Origin: Phenylobacterium sp.
GTDB lineage: Bacteria; Pseudomonadota; Alphaproteobacteria; Caulobacterales; Caulobacteraceae
Reading direction: 5' to 3'
Length of the DNA: 54,773 nucleotides
Assembly: GCF_022402485.1 (NCBI RefSeq)
Contig: NZ_JAKRSA010000001.1
Location: 1-54,773 of the forward strand
Under the pieces are notes generated by a model, which saw only the letters and a list, made by a program, of their open reading frames with translations, was not told the DNA's origin and made no database searches. This document shows positions 35,110-43,519 of this stretch, one piece after another (position 1 is the first letter of the stretch; every line of letters begins with the position of its first letter). Both the position numbers and the translations under genes were made by a program.

Positions 35110-37116
35110 CTACCAGTCCTTGCTGAGGGTCATGAAGACCCGGCGCTCGGCGGCCAGGCCGCTGGTCTGACGTTGGGCGTCGTCCAGCAGGTTCTGACCG
35201 CTGACCGCCAACGTCATGCCGTTGGGCAGCTCGCGGGCGATCCGGCCGGCGAAGGTCATGTGACCTTCCACGGGCTGCAGAGCGGCGTTGTAGTAAAGCG
35301 ACTTGTCGCCTTCGAAGCGGGCGAAGGTGTCCACCGACCACAGCTCATTGGCCCAGCCAATGTTCACATTGGCCCGGTGTTCCGGGGTGGTCTCGGAGAA
35401 GGCGGCATAGCGGATGGCGGTATTGTAGCCACGATCAGCGCTGTCCTCGATGTCGGTGAAGACGTAGTTGGCGCTCCAATGGAAGCCGTCAGCGACCTGA
35501 CCTTCGGCGGTCAGCTCAAAGCCCCGCATCTCAGACTCACCAATATTGACGAAGCTGTAGACCGGCAGACTGATCGGGGTGGCCGGGGAGTCGGCCTGAA
35601 CCCCATTGGGCTGACCCTTCACGTCCTCGCTTTTCTGGGCGAAGAGCTTAATCCCGACCTTGCCGCCGATCTGCGGCATATCGCGGGAATAACCGAGACC
35701 GAAGTTGGTCACCACGGTGGGATCCAGGGTCGGATTGCCCGTAAACGCGCCGCGGAAGGTCGGGGTAACCGCCACCAGCTGCAGACCGCCGAGGTCCACA
35801 AGGGTGGGCAGCTGCACGCCCCGGGCATAGGTGGCCCGGAAGGTGTCTGAGGGTGTGGCGCTCCACACGGCACCGAGGTTGTAGGTGGTTTCCTTCAGGC
35901 TGCGATCCCAAAGGGCGTTGGTCACCGGCGGCAGGCCGACGGGGAAGCGACCCTGGCGCTGAAGATCCAGGGCGTCATGTCGGGCGGCGGCCGTGAGGGA
36001 AAGCGTGTCGCTCACCTGCCAGTTCCACATCCCCGACACCGACATCACGTCATAGCTGATGATGCCGCCAGGCATGGGCGCGGTAGGCATCTCATTGTTG
36101 CGCTGTTCCACACCGACCCGGAAGGTGTGCTGGGCACCGACCTTGAACAGGTTTTGCAGGCTGAAAACCTGAATGGTGTTCTCGTAGCGGGTGGGCACCG
36201 CCGCGATCTCGGTCTTCACCGTCAGGTCATTCTGATAGGCCGAGGCCTGGATCAGACCAAACTGCGAGTCCCAGCTCAGCGTACCCTTCACCGAGTGGTT
36301 CAGGTACTTGGCCGGCGCATAGGCGTAGGTAGAGATGATGTCGGTCTGGATGGTGCTGGCATAGCCACCCTCCACCCGGAGCTCCACCTTGTCAGACAGC
36401 TGCGCGACAGCGTCGACATTGGCGGTCAGACGCTCGGGATCCAGGAACAGGCGGTCGAGGGAACCGGTGTTATTGTCCCACTCATCTTCTTTCGAGGAGC
36501 CCGCCGTCAAACGGGCCGACAGGCGCTCGCCGAGCTTCAGGGTCTGGCCGAGGGCCAACTCCTGGTAGTCTCCGGTTCCGGCTCGGACGGTGGCGAAACT
36601 CTCGTCGTCGAACTTCGGATTGTAGGTGATGATGTTCACCACCCCGGCCACGGCGTTGAAGCCGAACAGCGCGGAATTGGGGCCCTTGACCACTTCGATC
36701 TGGCGGATTTCCTCCAGACGCACCGGCAGGGTCGTCCAGGCGGTATAGCCATAGTGGTCGAGATAGGCCTGACGGCCGTTGACCAGCACCAGCAGGCGGG
36801 CTGAGCGGGCCTGGTTGTAGCCGCGGACTCCCACGTCGGTATGGCCAGCACTCCAGGCCTGGACATCGACGCCGGCCACCCGCGACAGGATGGTGGGCAG
36901 ATCCGTGGCGCCCGAACGACGGATTTCGTCGGCCGAGATGATGTCCATATCCACGGGCGCCTGGCTTGAGCGCTGGGGAGAGCCGGTGGCGCTGGTGGTC
37001 ACCGGTTCATTGAACAGCAGCTCCAGGGAGCCGTAGTCGATGGACTGGGCGCTGGCGGGAAGGGCTGTCAGGGCGAGGCCGGCAGCGGCGCCGGCAAACA
37101 GGAAGGACTTAAACAT
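35110..37116 (-). CDS. TonB-dependent outer-membrane receptor
   Basis: This 668-residue receptor has a signal peptide cleaved after LTALPASA. A short segment SLELLFNEPVTTSATGSPQR precedes the plug domain (DIISADEIRRSGATDLPTILSRVAGVDV, VRGYNQARSARLLVLVNGRQAYLD, IRQIEVVKGPNSALFGFNAVAGVVNIIT). The beta barrel ends in W (TLSKDW). The ligand is unknown; it carries no N-terminal signalling (STN) domain. AGGAG lies nine bases before the ATG. It is preceded by the YfiR-like gene with a 28-base gap and followed by a chemoreceptor. Confidence 0.94.
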   Translation of the reverse strand: MFKSFLFAGAAAGLALTALPASAQSIDYGSLELLFNEPVTTSATGSPQRSSQAPVDMDIISADEIRRSGATDLPTILSRVAGVDVQAWSAGHTDVGVRGYNQARSARLLVLVNGRQAYLDHYGYTAWTTLPVRLEEIRQIEVVKGPNSALFGFNAVAGVVNIITYNPKFDDESFATVRAGTGDYQELALGQTLKLGERLSARLTAGSSKEDEWDNNTGSLDRLFLDPERLTANVDAVAQLSDKVELRVEGGYASTIQTDIISTYAYAPAKYLNHSVKGTLSWDSQFGLIQASAYQNDLTVKTEIAAVPTRYENTIQVFSLQNLFKVGAQHTFRVGVEQRNNEMPTAPMPGGIISYDVMSVSGMWNWQVSDTLSLTAAARHDALDLQRQGRFPVGLPPVTNALWDRSLKETTYNLGAVWSATPSDTFRATYARGVQLPTLVDLGGLQLVAVTPTFRGAFTGNPTLDPTVVTNFGLGYSRDMPQIGGKVGIKLFAQKSEDVKGQPNGVQADSPATPISLPVYSFVNIGESEMRGFELTAEGQVADGFHWSANYVFTDIEDSADRGYNTAIRYAAFSETTPEHRANVNIGWANELWSVDTFARFEGDKSLYYNAALQPVEGHMTFAGRIARELPNGMTLAVSGQNLLDDAQRQTSGLAAERRVFMTLSKDW

Positions 37117-37144
37117 GGGTGATGGCTCCTGGCGTCGCGCCGGC

Positions 37145-37672
37145 TCAGACTTCTTTGATCATCATGCGAAAGGCGGCCTTGAAGGCAGCGCCCACGGCCG
37201 AGGCCGTCGCACGATTGACGATGATTTCGACCTTGGGCTGGGTCGCCACAGCCATGACGCAGGCACCTGAGGTGGCGCAGGCTGCGTCAGAGGAAATGGT
37301 GATGATCTTCTTGCCCCGGGCCGCTGCGCCGACCGCGGCGTAGTTCACACCACTGGTGACGAAGAAGACCTGGGCGTTGGAGCCGCCCACTGCGCCGGCT
37401 TCCACGGCTGTGCCCACCAGTTTGATGGCGCCGGCATCATAGCCCGACCCGATGGCGGCCATGACGGCGTTCTTTTCAGCTACCGAGGCCGGCTTGGACG
37501 GGTCGAAGACCACGCCCATGCGGGTAGCACCGGTTGGGCCGCCCTCCAGAAAGGTCAGAGCCCGTCCAGCAACCTGGAGGTTCTTGGCAGCATCGGCGTG
37601 GGCCACGGCCGGAAGGGCCAGGGCGGTAGCGCACAAAACAGCAGACGCTGACTTGGCGTATCGTGTGAACAT
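37145..37672 (-). CDS. YfiR/DUF4154-like periplasmic protein
   Basis: This 175-residue exported protein has a signal peptide ending ALPAVAHA. The mature part runs GVVFDPSKPASVAEKNAVMAAIG, then NAQVFFVTSGVNYAAV, KIITISSDAACATSGACVMAV and a C-terminal VEIIVNRATASAVGAAFKAAFRMM. That order resembles the DUF4154/YfiR fold, where a late LTVSD segment and an IN...A...G...K tail recur. The two cysteines in DAACATSGAC could form a disulphide. YfiR in Pseudomonas represses an inner-membrane sensor through its periplasmic domain. The assignment is by pattern only. GAGGGGA lies before the ATG at 37672. Confidence 0.6.
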   Translation of the reverse strand: MFTRYAKSASAVLCATALALPAVAHADAAKNLQVAGRALTFLEGGPTGATRMGVVFDPSKPASVAEKNAVMAAIGSGYDAGAIKLVGTAVEAGAVGGSNAQVFFVTSGVNYAAVGAAARGKKIITISSDAACATSGACVMAVATQPKVEIIVNRATASAVGAAFKAAFRMMIKEV

Positions 37673-37785
37673 GAGTGATCCCCTCACCCGCCTTTTTGCG
37701 GGCTGAATGGCGGGATATCGGTCTCAGAGATGCAAACAGAACCTTAACCGACCTCATGGATATCGCGAATAGAACGTCGGTATGC

Positions 37786-37820
37786 GATGTTTTATACTAT
37801 ACTGCTATGTATTCAACATC
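37786..37820. promoter_or_regulatory. Inverted repeat in AT-rich promoter zone
   Basis: GATGTT and AACATC arms are separated by 23 AT-rich bases. They lie about 115-150 bases upstream of the YfiR-like start and could be an operator or a DNA-bending site. Confidence 0.35.
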
Positions 37821-38024
37821 ACTATTTGTGTAACATGAGCGTAACAATTCATACGAATTTTGGCCTTCTACACAATGTTGTTTTAATTAATGCCGGTATA
37901 GGCCTATCCTGAATCGCCCTACACATCAATATTGGAGACCTTGACTTGGGGCCTATCCATTAACCTACTGACGGTCTGAGCGCGAAAGTTTTCACGGTAG
38001 ACGCTGTCTTCTGGGATTGATGGC

Positions 38025-38055
38025 GGATTGTCGCAGCCCCCGGAGAGATTGTCGC
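38025..38055. promoter_or_regulatory. Two direct repeats 21 bp apart
   Basis: GATTGTCGCA occurs at 38025-38034 and 38046-38055, each followed by a C-run. The 21-bp period puts both copies on the same face of the helix, as expected for paired regulator sites. Confidence 0.45.
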
Positions 38056-38139
38056 ACCCCCCCTTCCGGACCCCTGGAACCCACAGGTTCAGCGCCTGTC
38101 CGCGCGCGACGCGGCAACGGGACTCACGGTTGAACGTCC

Positions 38140-38167
38140 GCCCCGACACCGACGCATAGGTCGGGGC
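38140..38167 (+). promoter_or_regulatory. Hairpin upstream of DUF3297 gene
   Basis: GCCCCGAC (38140-38147) and GTCGGGGC (38160-38167) form a perfect 8-bp stem with a 12-base loop, about 56 bases before the DUF3297 start. It may be part of the leader RNA. Confidence 0.4.
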
Positions 38168-38223
38168 TTGGTTCAGCTGAGCATTCTGGCCTATGAACCA
38201 AGGCCACACTGGAGCCGCCGACC

Positions 38224-38472
38224 ATGACCGCTGAGACACCCCCAGACCGCCTGGCCACCAATCCGGACAGCCCTCACTATGATGAGGCGGTTCTGGCGCG
38301 GGGCGTAGGGATCCGGTTCAAGGGCGTCGAGAAGACCAATGTCGACGAGTATTGCGTCAGCGAAGGCTGGGTCCGACTGGCTGTCGGCAAGACCCTTGAT
38401 CGCAAGGGCAACCCGGTCACCGTAAAGCTGCAGGGTGAGGTCGAGCCCTACTTTCGAGATACGGCGGATTGA
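38224..38472 (+). CDS. DUF3297 family protein
   Basis: This 82-residue small soluble protein contains PPDRLATNPDSPHYDEAVLARGVGIRFKGVEKTNVDEYCVSEGWVRLAVGKTLDRKGNPVTVKLQGEV, cut here into its recognisable order of motifs: NPxSPHYDE, GIRFNG-like, N-VxEYC-SEGWV and DRKGNPxTxKxxG. This is the DUF3297 signature of proteobacteria; its function is unknown. GGAG precedes the ATG by about eleven bases. It is divergent from the YfiR-like operon. Confidence 0.9.
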   Translation: MTAETPPDRLATNPDSPHYDEAVLARGVGIRFKGVEKTNVDEYCVSEGWVRLAVGKTLDRKGNPVTVKLQGEVEPYFRDTAD

Positions 38473-38695
38473 GCCTCAGGCCTGCGAAATGGCCCCCGGC
38501 TTCGCTCTACGCCCCGCCACACCGCACGGCTTAGCCATCGAGGCTTCACTGACGGCCGGCCCACCCAAATCAAGTAACCCAAACCGAGGTGACCTCATTT
38601 TAGGCGCGTGATGCCCAAAAAATAAACACCTGATTTACCCGCGCCTGCCAAAGCCAGCCCCAGAGTAGATTGGCTTTCAGTCTGGAGTTGGGTCC

Positions 38696-40600
38696 TTGCA
38701 TCGCTTCAATATTTCAACGCGAATTGTCATCGGGTTTCTATTTCTGCTTGTGCTCATGACCGGTCTGACCGTGGGCTCAATCGCCCAGGTCAACCAGGTC
38801 AAGGACAACCTGGCTGAGATCAATCAGGTCAACAGCGTCAAGCAGCGCTACGCGATCAATTTCCGCGGCAGCGTACATGACCGAGCCATCGCCATTCGCG
38901 ATGTGGTGATGCTGGAGGATCCCGCTCAAGTTCAAGGCCAGCTGAACCTGATCGACAAGCTTGCGGCCGACTATGCGCGCAACGAGGAACTGATGGCGAA
39001 GATGATCGCCAATGCCCCCGCTGAGGAGCAGAAGATCATCGCCGATATCGCCGCCATTCAGGCTCAGACCAACCCCCTGGTGGCCCAGGTGATCGACCTC
39101 GAGGCCCAGGGACAGACCGATGCCGCTCGCGCCCTGCTCAACAGCGAGGTGGGCCCCCTGTTCGGCGAGTGGCTGAAGACCATCAACGTGTTCATCGACC
39201 TGCAGGAAGCGCGCAACCAGGCTGTGGGCGGCCAAGTGGAAAAGGCCGCCAGCGGCTTCCAGACCCTGGCCCTGTCCTCCCTGCTCGGGGCCACACTCCT
39301 GGCGATCTTGGCCTCCTGGCTGACCACCCGCTCCATCACCCACCCGGTAAACCGTCTGGCCCGGGTCATGTCGGTCCTGGCGGGTGGCAACTATCGCACC
39401 GAGGTGTCTGAGACCGAGCGGGGCGACGAAATTGGCGCCATGGCCCGTACGGTCGAAGTCTTCCGGCAGAATGGGCTGAGAGTGGCTGAGATGACCGAGG
39501 CCGAGGCCGCCAGTGAACTGGCCGCCGCCGCTGAGCGTGAGGCCAGTGAGGCCGAGCGTCTGGAGGCCGCCCAGGCCCAGGCCATGGTGGTTCAGACCCT
39601 GGCCAACGGATTGGAAAATCTGTCCGCGGGCAAGCTCAACTTCACCCTCGACGCCCCCTTCCCCCCTGCCTACGAAGCCCTTCGGGCGAACTTCAACACG
39701 GCGGTGTCCAGGCTTCACGACACGATCGCCACCTTCGCAACCTCGACCAGCAGCCTGCGGAGCAGTGCCCAGGAGGTCAGCCATGGGGCTGACGAGCTGT
39801 CCCGGCGCACCGAGCAGCAGGCCGCAAGCCTGGAAGAGACCGCAGCCGCTCTCGAAGAGATCACCGTCACCGTCAGCAAGACCGCCGATGGTGCCCGACA
39901 GGCCCATGGGGTGGTCAATTCCGCCCGTGCCGATGCCCATACCTCCAGCGAGATCGTGGCCGACGCCGTCGCCGCCATGGGTCAGATCGAGGCTTCAGCC
40001 AGCCAGATCAGCCAGATTATCGGCGTCATCGACGAGATCGCCTTCCAGACCAACCTTCTGGCCCTCAACGCCGGTGTCGAGGCCGCCCGCGCCGGCGAAG
40101 CCGGTCGAGGCTTTGCCGTGGTCGCCTCAGAGGTGCGCGCCCTGGCCCAACGCTCAGCCGACGCGGCCAAGGAGATCAAGTCGCTGATCTCCAACTCGGC
40201 GCAGCAAGTGGGCGCTGGCGTCGACCTGGTGGGCAAGACTGGCGAGGCCCTGCGTCGGATCGCCGGTCAGGTCAGCCAGATCACCGACCTGGTGACCGAG
40301 ATCGCCGCCAGTGCGCAGGAACAGGCCGCAGGCCTGGCCCAGGTCAATACGGCCGTCAGCCATATGGATCAGATGACCCAGCAGAACGCGGCCATGGTGG
40401 AGGAATCCACCGCAGCCAGCCGCACGCTGTCGGATCAATCGGCCGAGCTGGCTCAGCTGATCACCGGCTTCCAGATCAACCGAACCGCGGCGCAGCCGAC
40501 CGCCAGCCGGACCCCGGCGCGCATGACGGTGGTCCGCGAGGGTGCCACCCTGCGCAAGGTGGCCGCAGCGCCGGCGGCGGACACCTGGACCGATTTTTGA
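38696..40600 (+). CDS. Methyl-accepting chemotaxis protein 2, with C-terminal pentapeptide
   Basis: This 634-residue chemoreceptor has TM1 at about 10-28, a four-helix periplasmic sensor ([17 protein letters not shown] is typical of 4HB_MCP), TM2 at about 191-212, HAMP, and a signalling domain nearly identical to MCP 1 at [21 protein letters not shown]. The last five residues are TWTDF, matching the xWxxF tether that binds CheR and CheB. The TTG start at 38696 has GGAG about eight bases upstream and leads straight into TM1. Its sensor domain differs from that of MCP 1. Confidence 0.94.
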   Translation: MHRFNISTRIVIGFLFLLVLMTGLTVGSIAQVNQVKDNLAEINQVNSVKQRYAINFRGSVHDRAIAIRDVVMLEDPAQVQGQLNLIDKLAADYARNEELMAKMIANAPAEEQKIIADIAAIQAQTNPLVAQVIDLEAQGQTDAARALLNSEVGPLFGEWLKTINVFIDLQEARNQAVGGQVEKAASGFQTLALSSLLGATLLAILASWLTTRSITHPVNRLARVMSVLAGGNYRTEVSETERGDEIGAMARTVEVFRQNGLRVAEMTEAEAASELAAAAEREASEAERLEAAQAQAMVVQTLANGLENLSAGKLNFTLDAPFPPAYEALRANFNTAVSRLHDTIATFATSTSSLRSSAQEVSHGADELSRRTEQQAASLEETAAALEEITVTVSKTADGARQAHGVVNSARADAHTSSEIVADAVAAMGQIEASASQISQIIGVIDEIAFQTNLLALNAGVEAARAGEAGRGFAVVASEVRALAQRSADAAKEIKSLISNSAQQVGAGVDLVGKTGEALRRIAGQVSQITDLVTEIAASAQEQAAGLAQVNTAVSHMDQMTQQNAAMVEESTAASRTLSDQSAELAQLITGFQINRTAAQPTASRTPARMTVVREGATLRKVAAAPAADTWTDF

Positions 40601-40690
40601 GTAGGCTGACTCCCGCTGCCTCAGGACCCTGTCTTGGGGTGGCGGGATCATTGGTGTAATCGTACCTGACCGCAGTCATGGGGTCTGGAA

Positions 40691-41167
40691 TTGGTTCTGA
40701 TCGCCTCCGCATTCGCCCTCGCGCTATTGGCGCAGGAGAGCCAGGCCACTTTGCAGTCCTGTGTGTTCGAGGCGGACGGCTGGGTCTGCCGCTACCGGGT
40801 TCCTGACGCCATCTATCGCCCAGAGCTCGCAGTGCCTTTACCGGCTCCGGTGCTGCCTCCCGTCTCCGCTCCTGCCCCTGCTCCCGTCTCCGACCTGCCC
40901 CAGGCAGCTCCAGATGAAGAGGCTCTGCGTCAGGCCCGACTGATCAGCCGTTGCGCCGACGCGCACTGGCTCTCCCTCTGCACCCCTGATGATCGTCGTC
41001 AGGCCAAGGCCCTGCAGGCGCGCGCCTTGGCGCGGGAGGCCCTGCGCTTGGAGGTGGCCGGCCTGGTGGCCAAGGATCAGTGTCCCGAGGCGATAAAGAC
41101 GGCCCTGGAAGGGGGAGACCTCGATCTCGCCAAAGAGATCCGCGCCTTTTGCGCCCCTCAGAACTGA
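40691..41167 (+). CDS. Putative exported hypothetical protein
   Basis: This 158-residue protein starts at TTG 40691 with a hydrophobic segment (VLIASAFALALLAQ) that looks like a signal peptide. A Pro/Ala/Val-rich linker at about 50-75 precedes a helical C-terminal part with DEEALRQARLISRCADAHWLSLCTPDDRRQAKALQARALAREA and two cysteine pairs. No family is recognised. A terminator follows at 41233-41261. Confidence 0.65.
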   Translation: MVLIASAFALALLAQESQATLQSCVFEADGWVCRYRVPDAIYRPELAVPLPAPVLPPVSAPAPAPVSDLPQAAPDEEALRQARLISRCADAHWLSLCTPDDRRQAKALQARALAREALRLEVAGLVAKDQCPEAIKTALEGGDLDLAKEIRAFCAPQN

Positions 41168-41230
41168 GGCTCCCCCGGCGGGGTATAGCGTCAGCACCCT
41201 CGACGCGGACCCCTTGAAACCAGCCCATGA

Positions 41231-41263
41231 AAAAACCGCCACCCCTGAGGAGTGGCGGTTTCC
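41231..41263. terminator. Bidirectional Rho-independent terminator
   Basis: AAACCGCCAC (41233-41242) and GTGGCGGTTT (41252-41261) form a 10-bp stem with a nine-base loop, with an A-run on the left and T residues on the right. It sits between the converging genes ending at 41167 and 41320. Confidence 0.85.
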
Positions 41264-41319
41264 ATTTGCCGGTCGAACCTGAACGCTTCAGGCGCGATTG
41301 AGGTCAGGGACCAGTGAGA

Positions 41320-41760
41320 TCAGGGACGAGCAACCGGTCCGCAAACCCGGCCATCGGGGCAAGGCGCAATGTGCACCTGCGGCGGCTCGACCGTCACCTG
41401 GGACGGCTTCACCCGGACATCGGGGGCGTGCAGATAGATTTGAGCCGGGGCCACACGGATCGGCGGCGCCTCCACATAGATCGGCGGTCCCTGAATATCG
41501 ATCCGGCCCGAAGGCACATAGACAGGCTGAGAGTGGATACGGACGGCTGGACCGCCTGTATGGCGGACATTCCACGGCACGCCCGGGGTATAGAACACAT
41601 GCTCCTGCGGGCAGTAGCAGTTGGCGTGCCCCGGATGACCCGGATGAGACGGACCGCAGTTCTGGTAGCTGGGTTGAGCCGCAGTCGGGTGATACTGGGC
41701 GCTGGCCGCGCCCGCTGTAGCCAGAACGGCGAAAACCGCCAATGACGCTGCTTTAAGCAT
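41320..41760 (-). CDS. Secreted protein with tandem heptad beta-strand-like repeats
   Basis: This 146-residue protein has a signal peptide (MLKAASLAVFAVLATAGAASA). A His/Gly/Pro/Cys-rich part follows (PSHPGHPGHANCYC). The C-terminal half is built from about seven tandem heptads of the form x-x-[I/V]-x-[V/I/L]-x-[A/P/G], for example PPIYVEA, PPIRVAP, PDVRVKP and PQVHIAP. The alternating pattern suggests short beta strands joined by prolines. I know of similar repeat proteins in Caulobacterales but not their function. The ATG at 41760 was chosen because the signal peptide starts there. Confidence 0.7.
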   Translation of the reverse strand: MLKAASLAVFAVLATAGAASAQYHPTAAQPSYQNCGPSHPGHPGHANCYCPQEHVFYTPGVPWNVRHTGGPAVRIHSQPVYVPSGRIDIQGPPIYVEAPPIRVAPAQIYLHAPDVRVKPSQVTVEPPQVHIAPCPDGRVCGPVARP

Positions 41761-41865
41761 AAAAGAACCATCCCCCAATTTGATCATTTAAGGGCTGGCG
41801 AACGGCCATCAGCCCCTACGCTGACGAAATCTTGTTAGGACGGAATGCCGCACCTGACAAGGTTC

Positions 41866-41894
41866 GTTAACCATAGTTATCCTGAAGGTTAACC
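41866..41894. promoter_or_regulatory. Paired GTTAACC sites, possible CtrA boxes
   Basis: GTTAACC occurs at 41866-41872 (within TTAACCAT) and again at 41888-41894, 22 bases apart and about 105-135 bases upstream of the secreted heptad-repeat gene. TTAA-containing half-sites are typical of the cell-cycle regulator CtrA, but the spacing is not the classic TTAA-N7-TTAA. Confidence 0.4.
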
Positions 41895-41965
41895 GGCCCA
41901 TTCAAGGGGTGCAGACAGGTTCGCCTGACAGGCGATCTGTTGAGGCATGTTTCAACTGTTGCGGG

Positions 41966-42856
41966 TCAAACCCGCGCCTGAGTCCGCCGGTCCATGGCCT
42001 GTAGAACATGCTCTGCCAGCTGCTCTGCGGCCGCAGGTATGGCACCGCGGGGTCGCATCAAGGCAATCTCAGCGTCCGCCAGAGGCGGCAGACCGCTCTC
42101 CTCTCCCAGAATCACAAGATCTGGCGGTGCCATGTCCCGGGGCAGCACCGTCGCGCCGAGGCCGGCACGCAAGGCCGCCTGCTGACCCGCCAGAGAGGGA
42201 CTGGTATAGGCCGCACGCCAGGCGAGACCGGTGGCCTCCAAAGCGGCGATTGCACGCTTACGGTAGACACAGGGCGACGGAGCCAGGACCAGGGGAATAC
42301 GTCCCCCCGACGTCATGACCGCTGCATCTGCGGCAACCCAGACCAGGGGCTCACGCCAGACCCGCACGCCCATATCAGGCCCCAGGGGCTCGCGCTTGAC
42401 CAGCACCATGTCGAACGCCCCATCGCGCAGCCCCTCCAGGAGCCGAAGGGTGAGGTCGCAGGTGACGGTCATCGCCACCTGAGGATGGGCTCGGACAAAC
42501 GCACCAAGGATCTCTGGCAGGTAGAGCGTAGCGAAGTCCTCCGGGGCCCCCAGACGAACCTCGCCAGCCAGATCATCACCCCGTAGGCCGGCGATGATCT
42601 CATCATTGAGCCGCAGCAGTCGGCGCGCCTGCGGCAACAGCCCCTCACCGTCCGCGGTCAGGACCACCCGACGGGGATCGCGGGTAAACAGAGTCGCCCC
42701 TAATCGACCTTCCAGTCGTCGCAATTGCAGACTGACGGCCGATTGGGTCAGACCCAAGCGTTCACCGGCCCGGGTAAAGTTCTGAGTTTCAGCAATAGCG
42801 ACGAAGGTGCGGACGAGGTCCAGGTCCAAGGTCTCGAACCGCGCGCGCTCTGACAT
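41966..42856 (-). CDS. LysR family transcriptional regulator
   Basis: This 296-residue regulator has an N-terminal winged helix-turn-helix (LDLDLVRTFVAIAETQNFTRAGERLGLTQSAVSLQLRRLEGRLGATLFTRDPRRVVLTADGEGLL, read in the usual LysR order) and a periplasmic-binding-like effector domain (GEVRLGAPEDFATLYLPEILGAFVRAHP). No obvious divergent target gene lies next to it; upstream is a small DUF465 gene on the same strand. The ATG at 42856 is preferred over a GTG two codons earlier. Confidence 0.92.
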   Translation of the reverse strand: MSERARFETLDLDLVRTFVAIAETQNFTRAGERLGLTQSAVSLQLRRLEGRLGATLFTRDPRRVVLTADGEGLLPQARRLLRLNDEIIAGLRGDDLAGEVRLGAPEDFATLYLPEILGAFVRAHPQVAMTVTCDLTLRLLEGLRDGAFDMVLVKREPLGPDMGVRVWREPLVWVAADAAVMTSGGRIPLVLAPSPCVYRKRAIAALEATGLAWRAAYTSPSLAGQQAALRAGLGATVLPRDMAPPDLVILGEESGLPPLADAEIALMRPRGAIPAAAEQLAEHVLQAMDRRTQARV

Positions 42857-42973
42857 GATCACCCATCCTAACTCAAAATTTTTTCTTTGTAATCTGGCGG
42901 TTGGACCATTACCCAGGCCGCCAGATCACAAGATTGCAGTGGAAAGACGCGTCCGTCTTCTCTGCCGAATGCC

Positions 42974-43171
42974 TCAGAACCTGACAGGCGACAGGCCGGC
43001 TTCCGCCAGGAACATCTGACCTTTCAGGGCCAATCTTCGACGCTTGAGGTCCTGGAGGCGCATCGTGTCAGGTGTCTCGAGGCATTCTTCCTGACGGATG
43101 GCGTTATCAAGCCTGCGGTGCTCATTCCTCAATCGATACAGACGTATCCGGTCCACTCCTGGGCTCCTCAT
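42974..43171 (-). CDS. YdcH-like DUF465 small protein
   Basis: This 65-residue helical protein has RLYRLRNEHRRLDNAIRQEE and TMRLQDLKRRRLALKGQM, the two helices of the DUF465/YdcH family (x-LxxxHRxLDxxI ... LxxLKKRKLxLKDxI). Members are small abundant proteins of unknown role. Its stop is 118 bases upstream of the LysR start. Confidence 0.8.
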   Translation of the reverse strand: MRSPGVDRIRLYRLRNEHRRLDNAIRQEECLETPDTMRLQDLKRRRLALKGQMFLAEAGLSPVRF

Positions 43172-43519
43172 TGGTAGAGGGCGCGCCCGGTCCTGAGACT
43201 CCAGTCCGTCGATTGGGGGGGAGAGTGACCTTCAGACCCTTCTCGCAGCCGGACGCGCCCGCTGCGGTCCGACATCGCGACCCCTATGGTCGCCAGAGGG
43301 GCCCGGCCCGCGTCCTGATCTGGCCGGAGGGGTCGGCCCCATGCAAGCCAAACCGTCATTCCAAACCGTTATGGCGCTCATGAGTTTCTGATGGCCAATG
43401 CGGCGGGATGCGATAAGGCAGGCTCATAGCAACCATCGCCACGCGCCTCGGTGAAAGCCCCGCGGACCGCCCCATGTCTCACCCATAGCCGCCACGAGAG
43501 GCGGAGAAGGGAGACGCAG
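43172..43519. other. Intergenic region, no gene seen
   Basis: These 348 bases separate the divergent DUF465 and membrane-protein genes. I found no convincing coding pattern, RNA gene or strong repeat. It presumably holds both promoters. The plus-strand gene has a strong GGAGAAGGGAG ribosome site at its right end. Confidence 0.5.

Larger units (their letters stand above)
37673..38223. other. Long intergenic region between YfiR-like gene and DUF3297
   Basis: These 551 bases contain no convincing gene. The part at 37741-37918 is strikingly AT-rich for this genome and is probably the promoter zone of the minus-strand operon. It contains inverted arms GATGTT (37786-37791) and AACATC (37815-37820). 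Nearer the plus-strand gene are a direct repeat of GATTGTCGCA (38025 and 38046) and a hairpin at 38140-38167. Confidence 0.6.

Noticed and set aside
38777..39940. A 387-codon minus-strand open frame
   Set aside because: It is antisense to MCP 2 and Gly/Leu/His-rich, as expected of a shadow.
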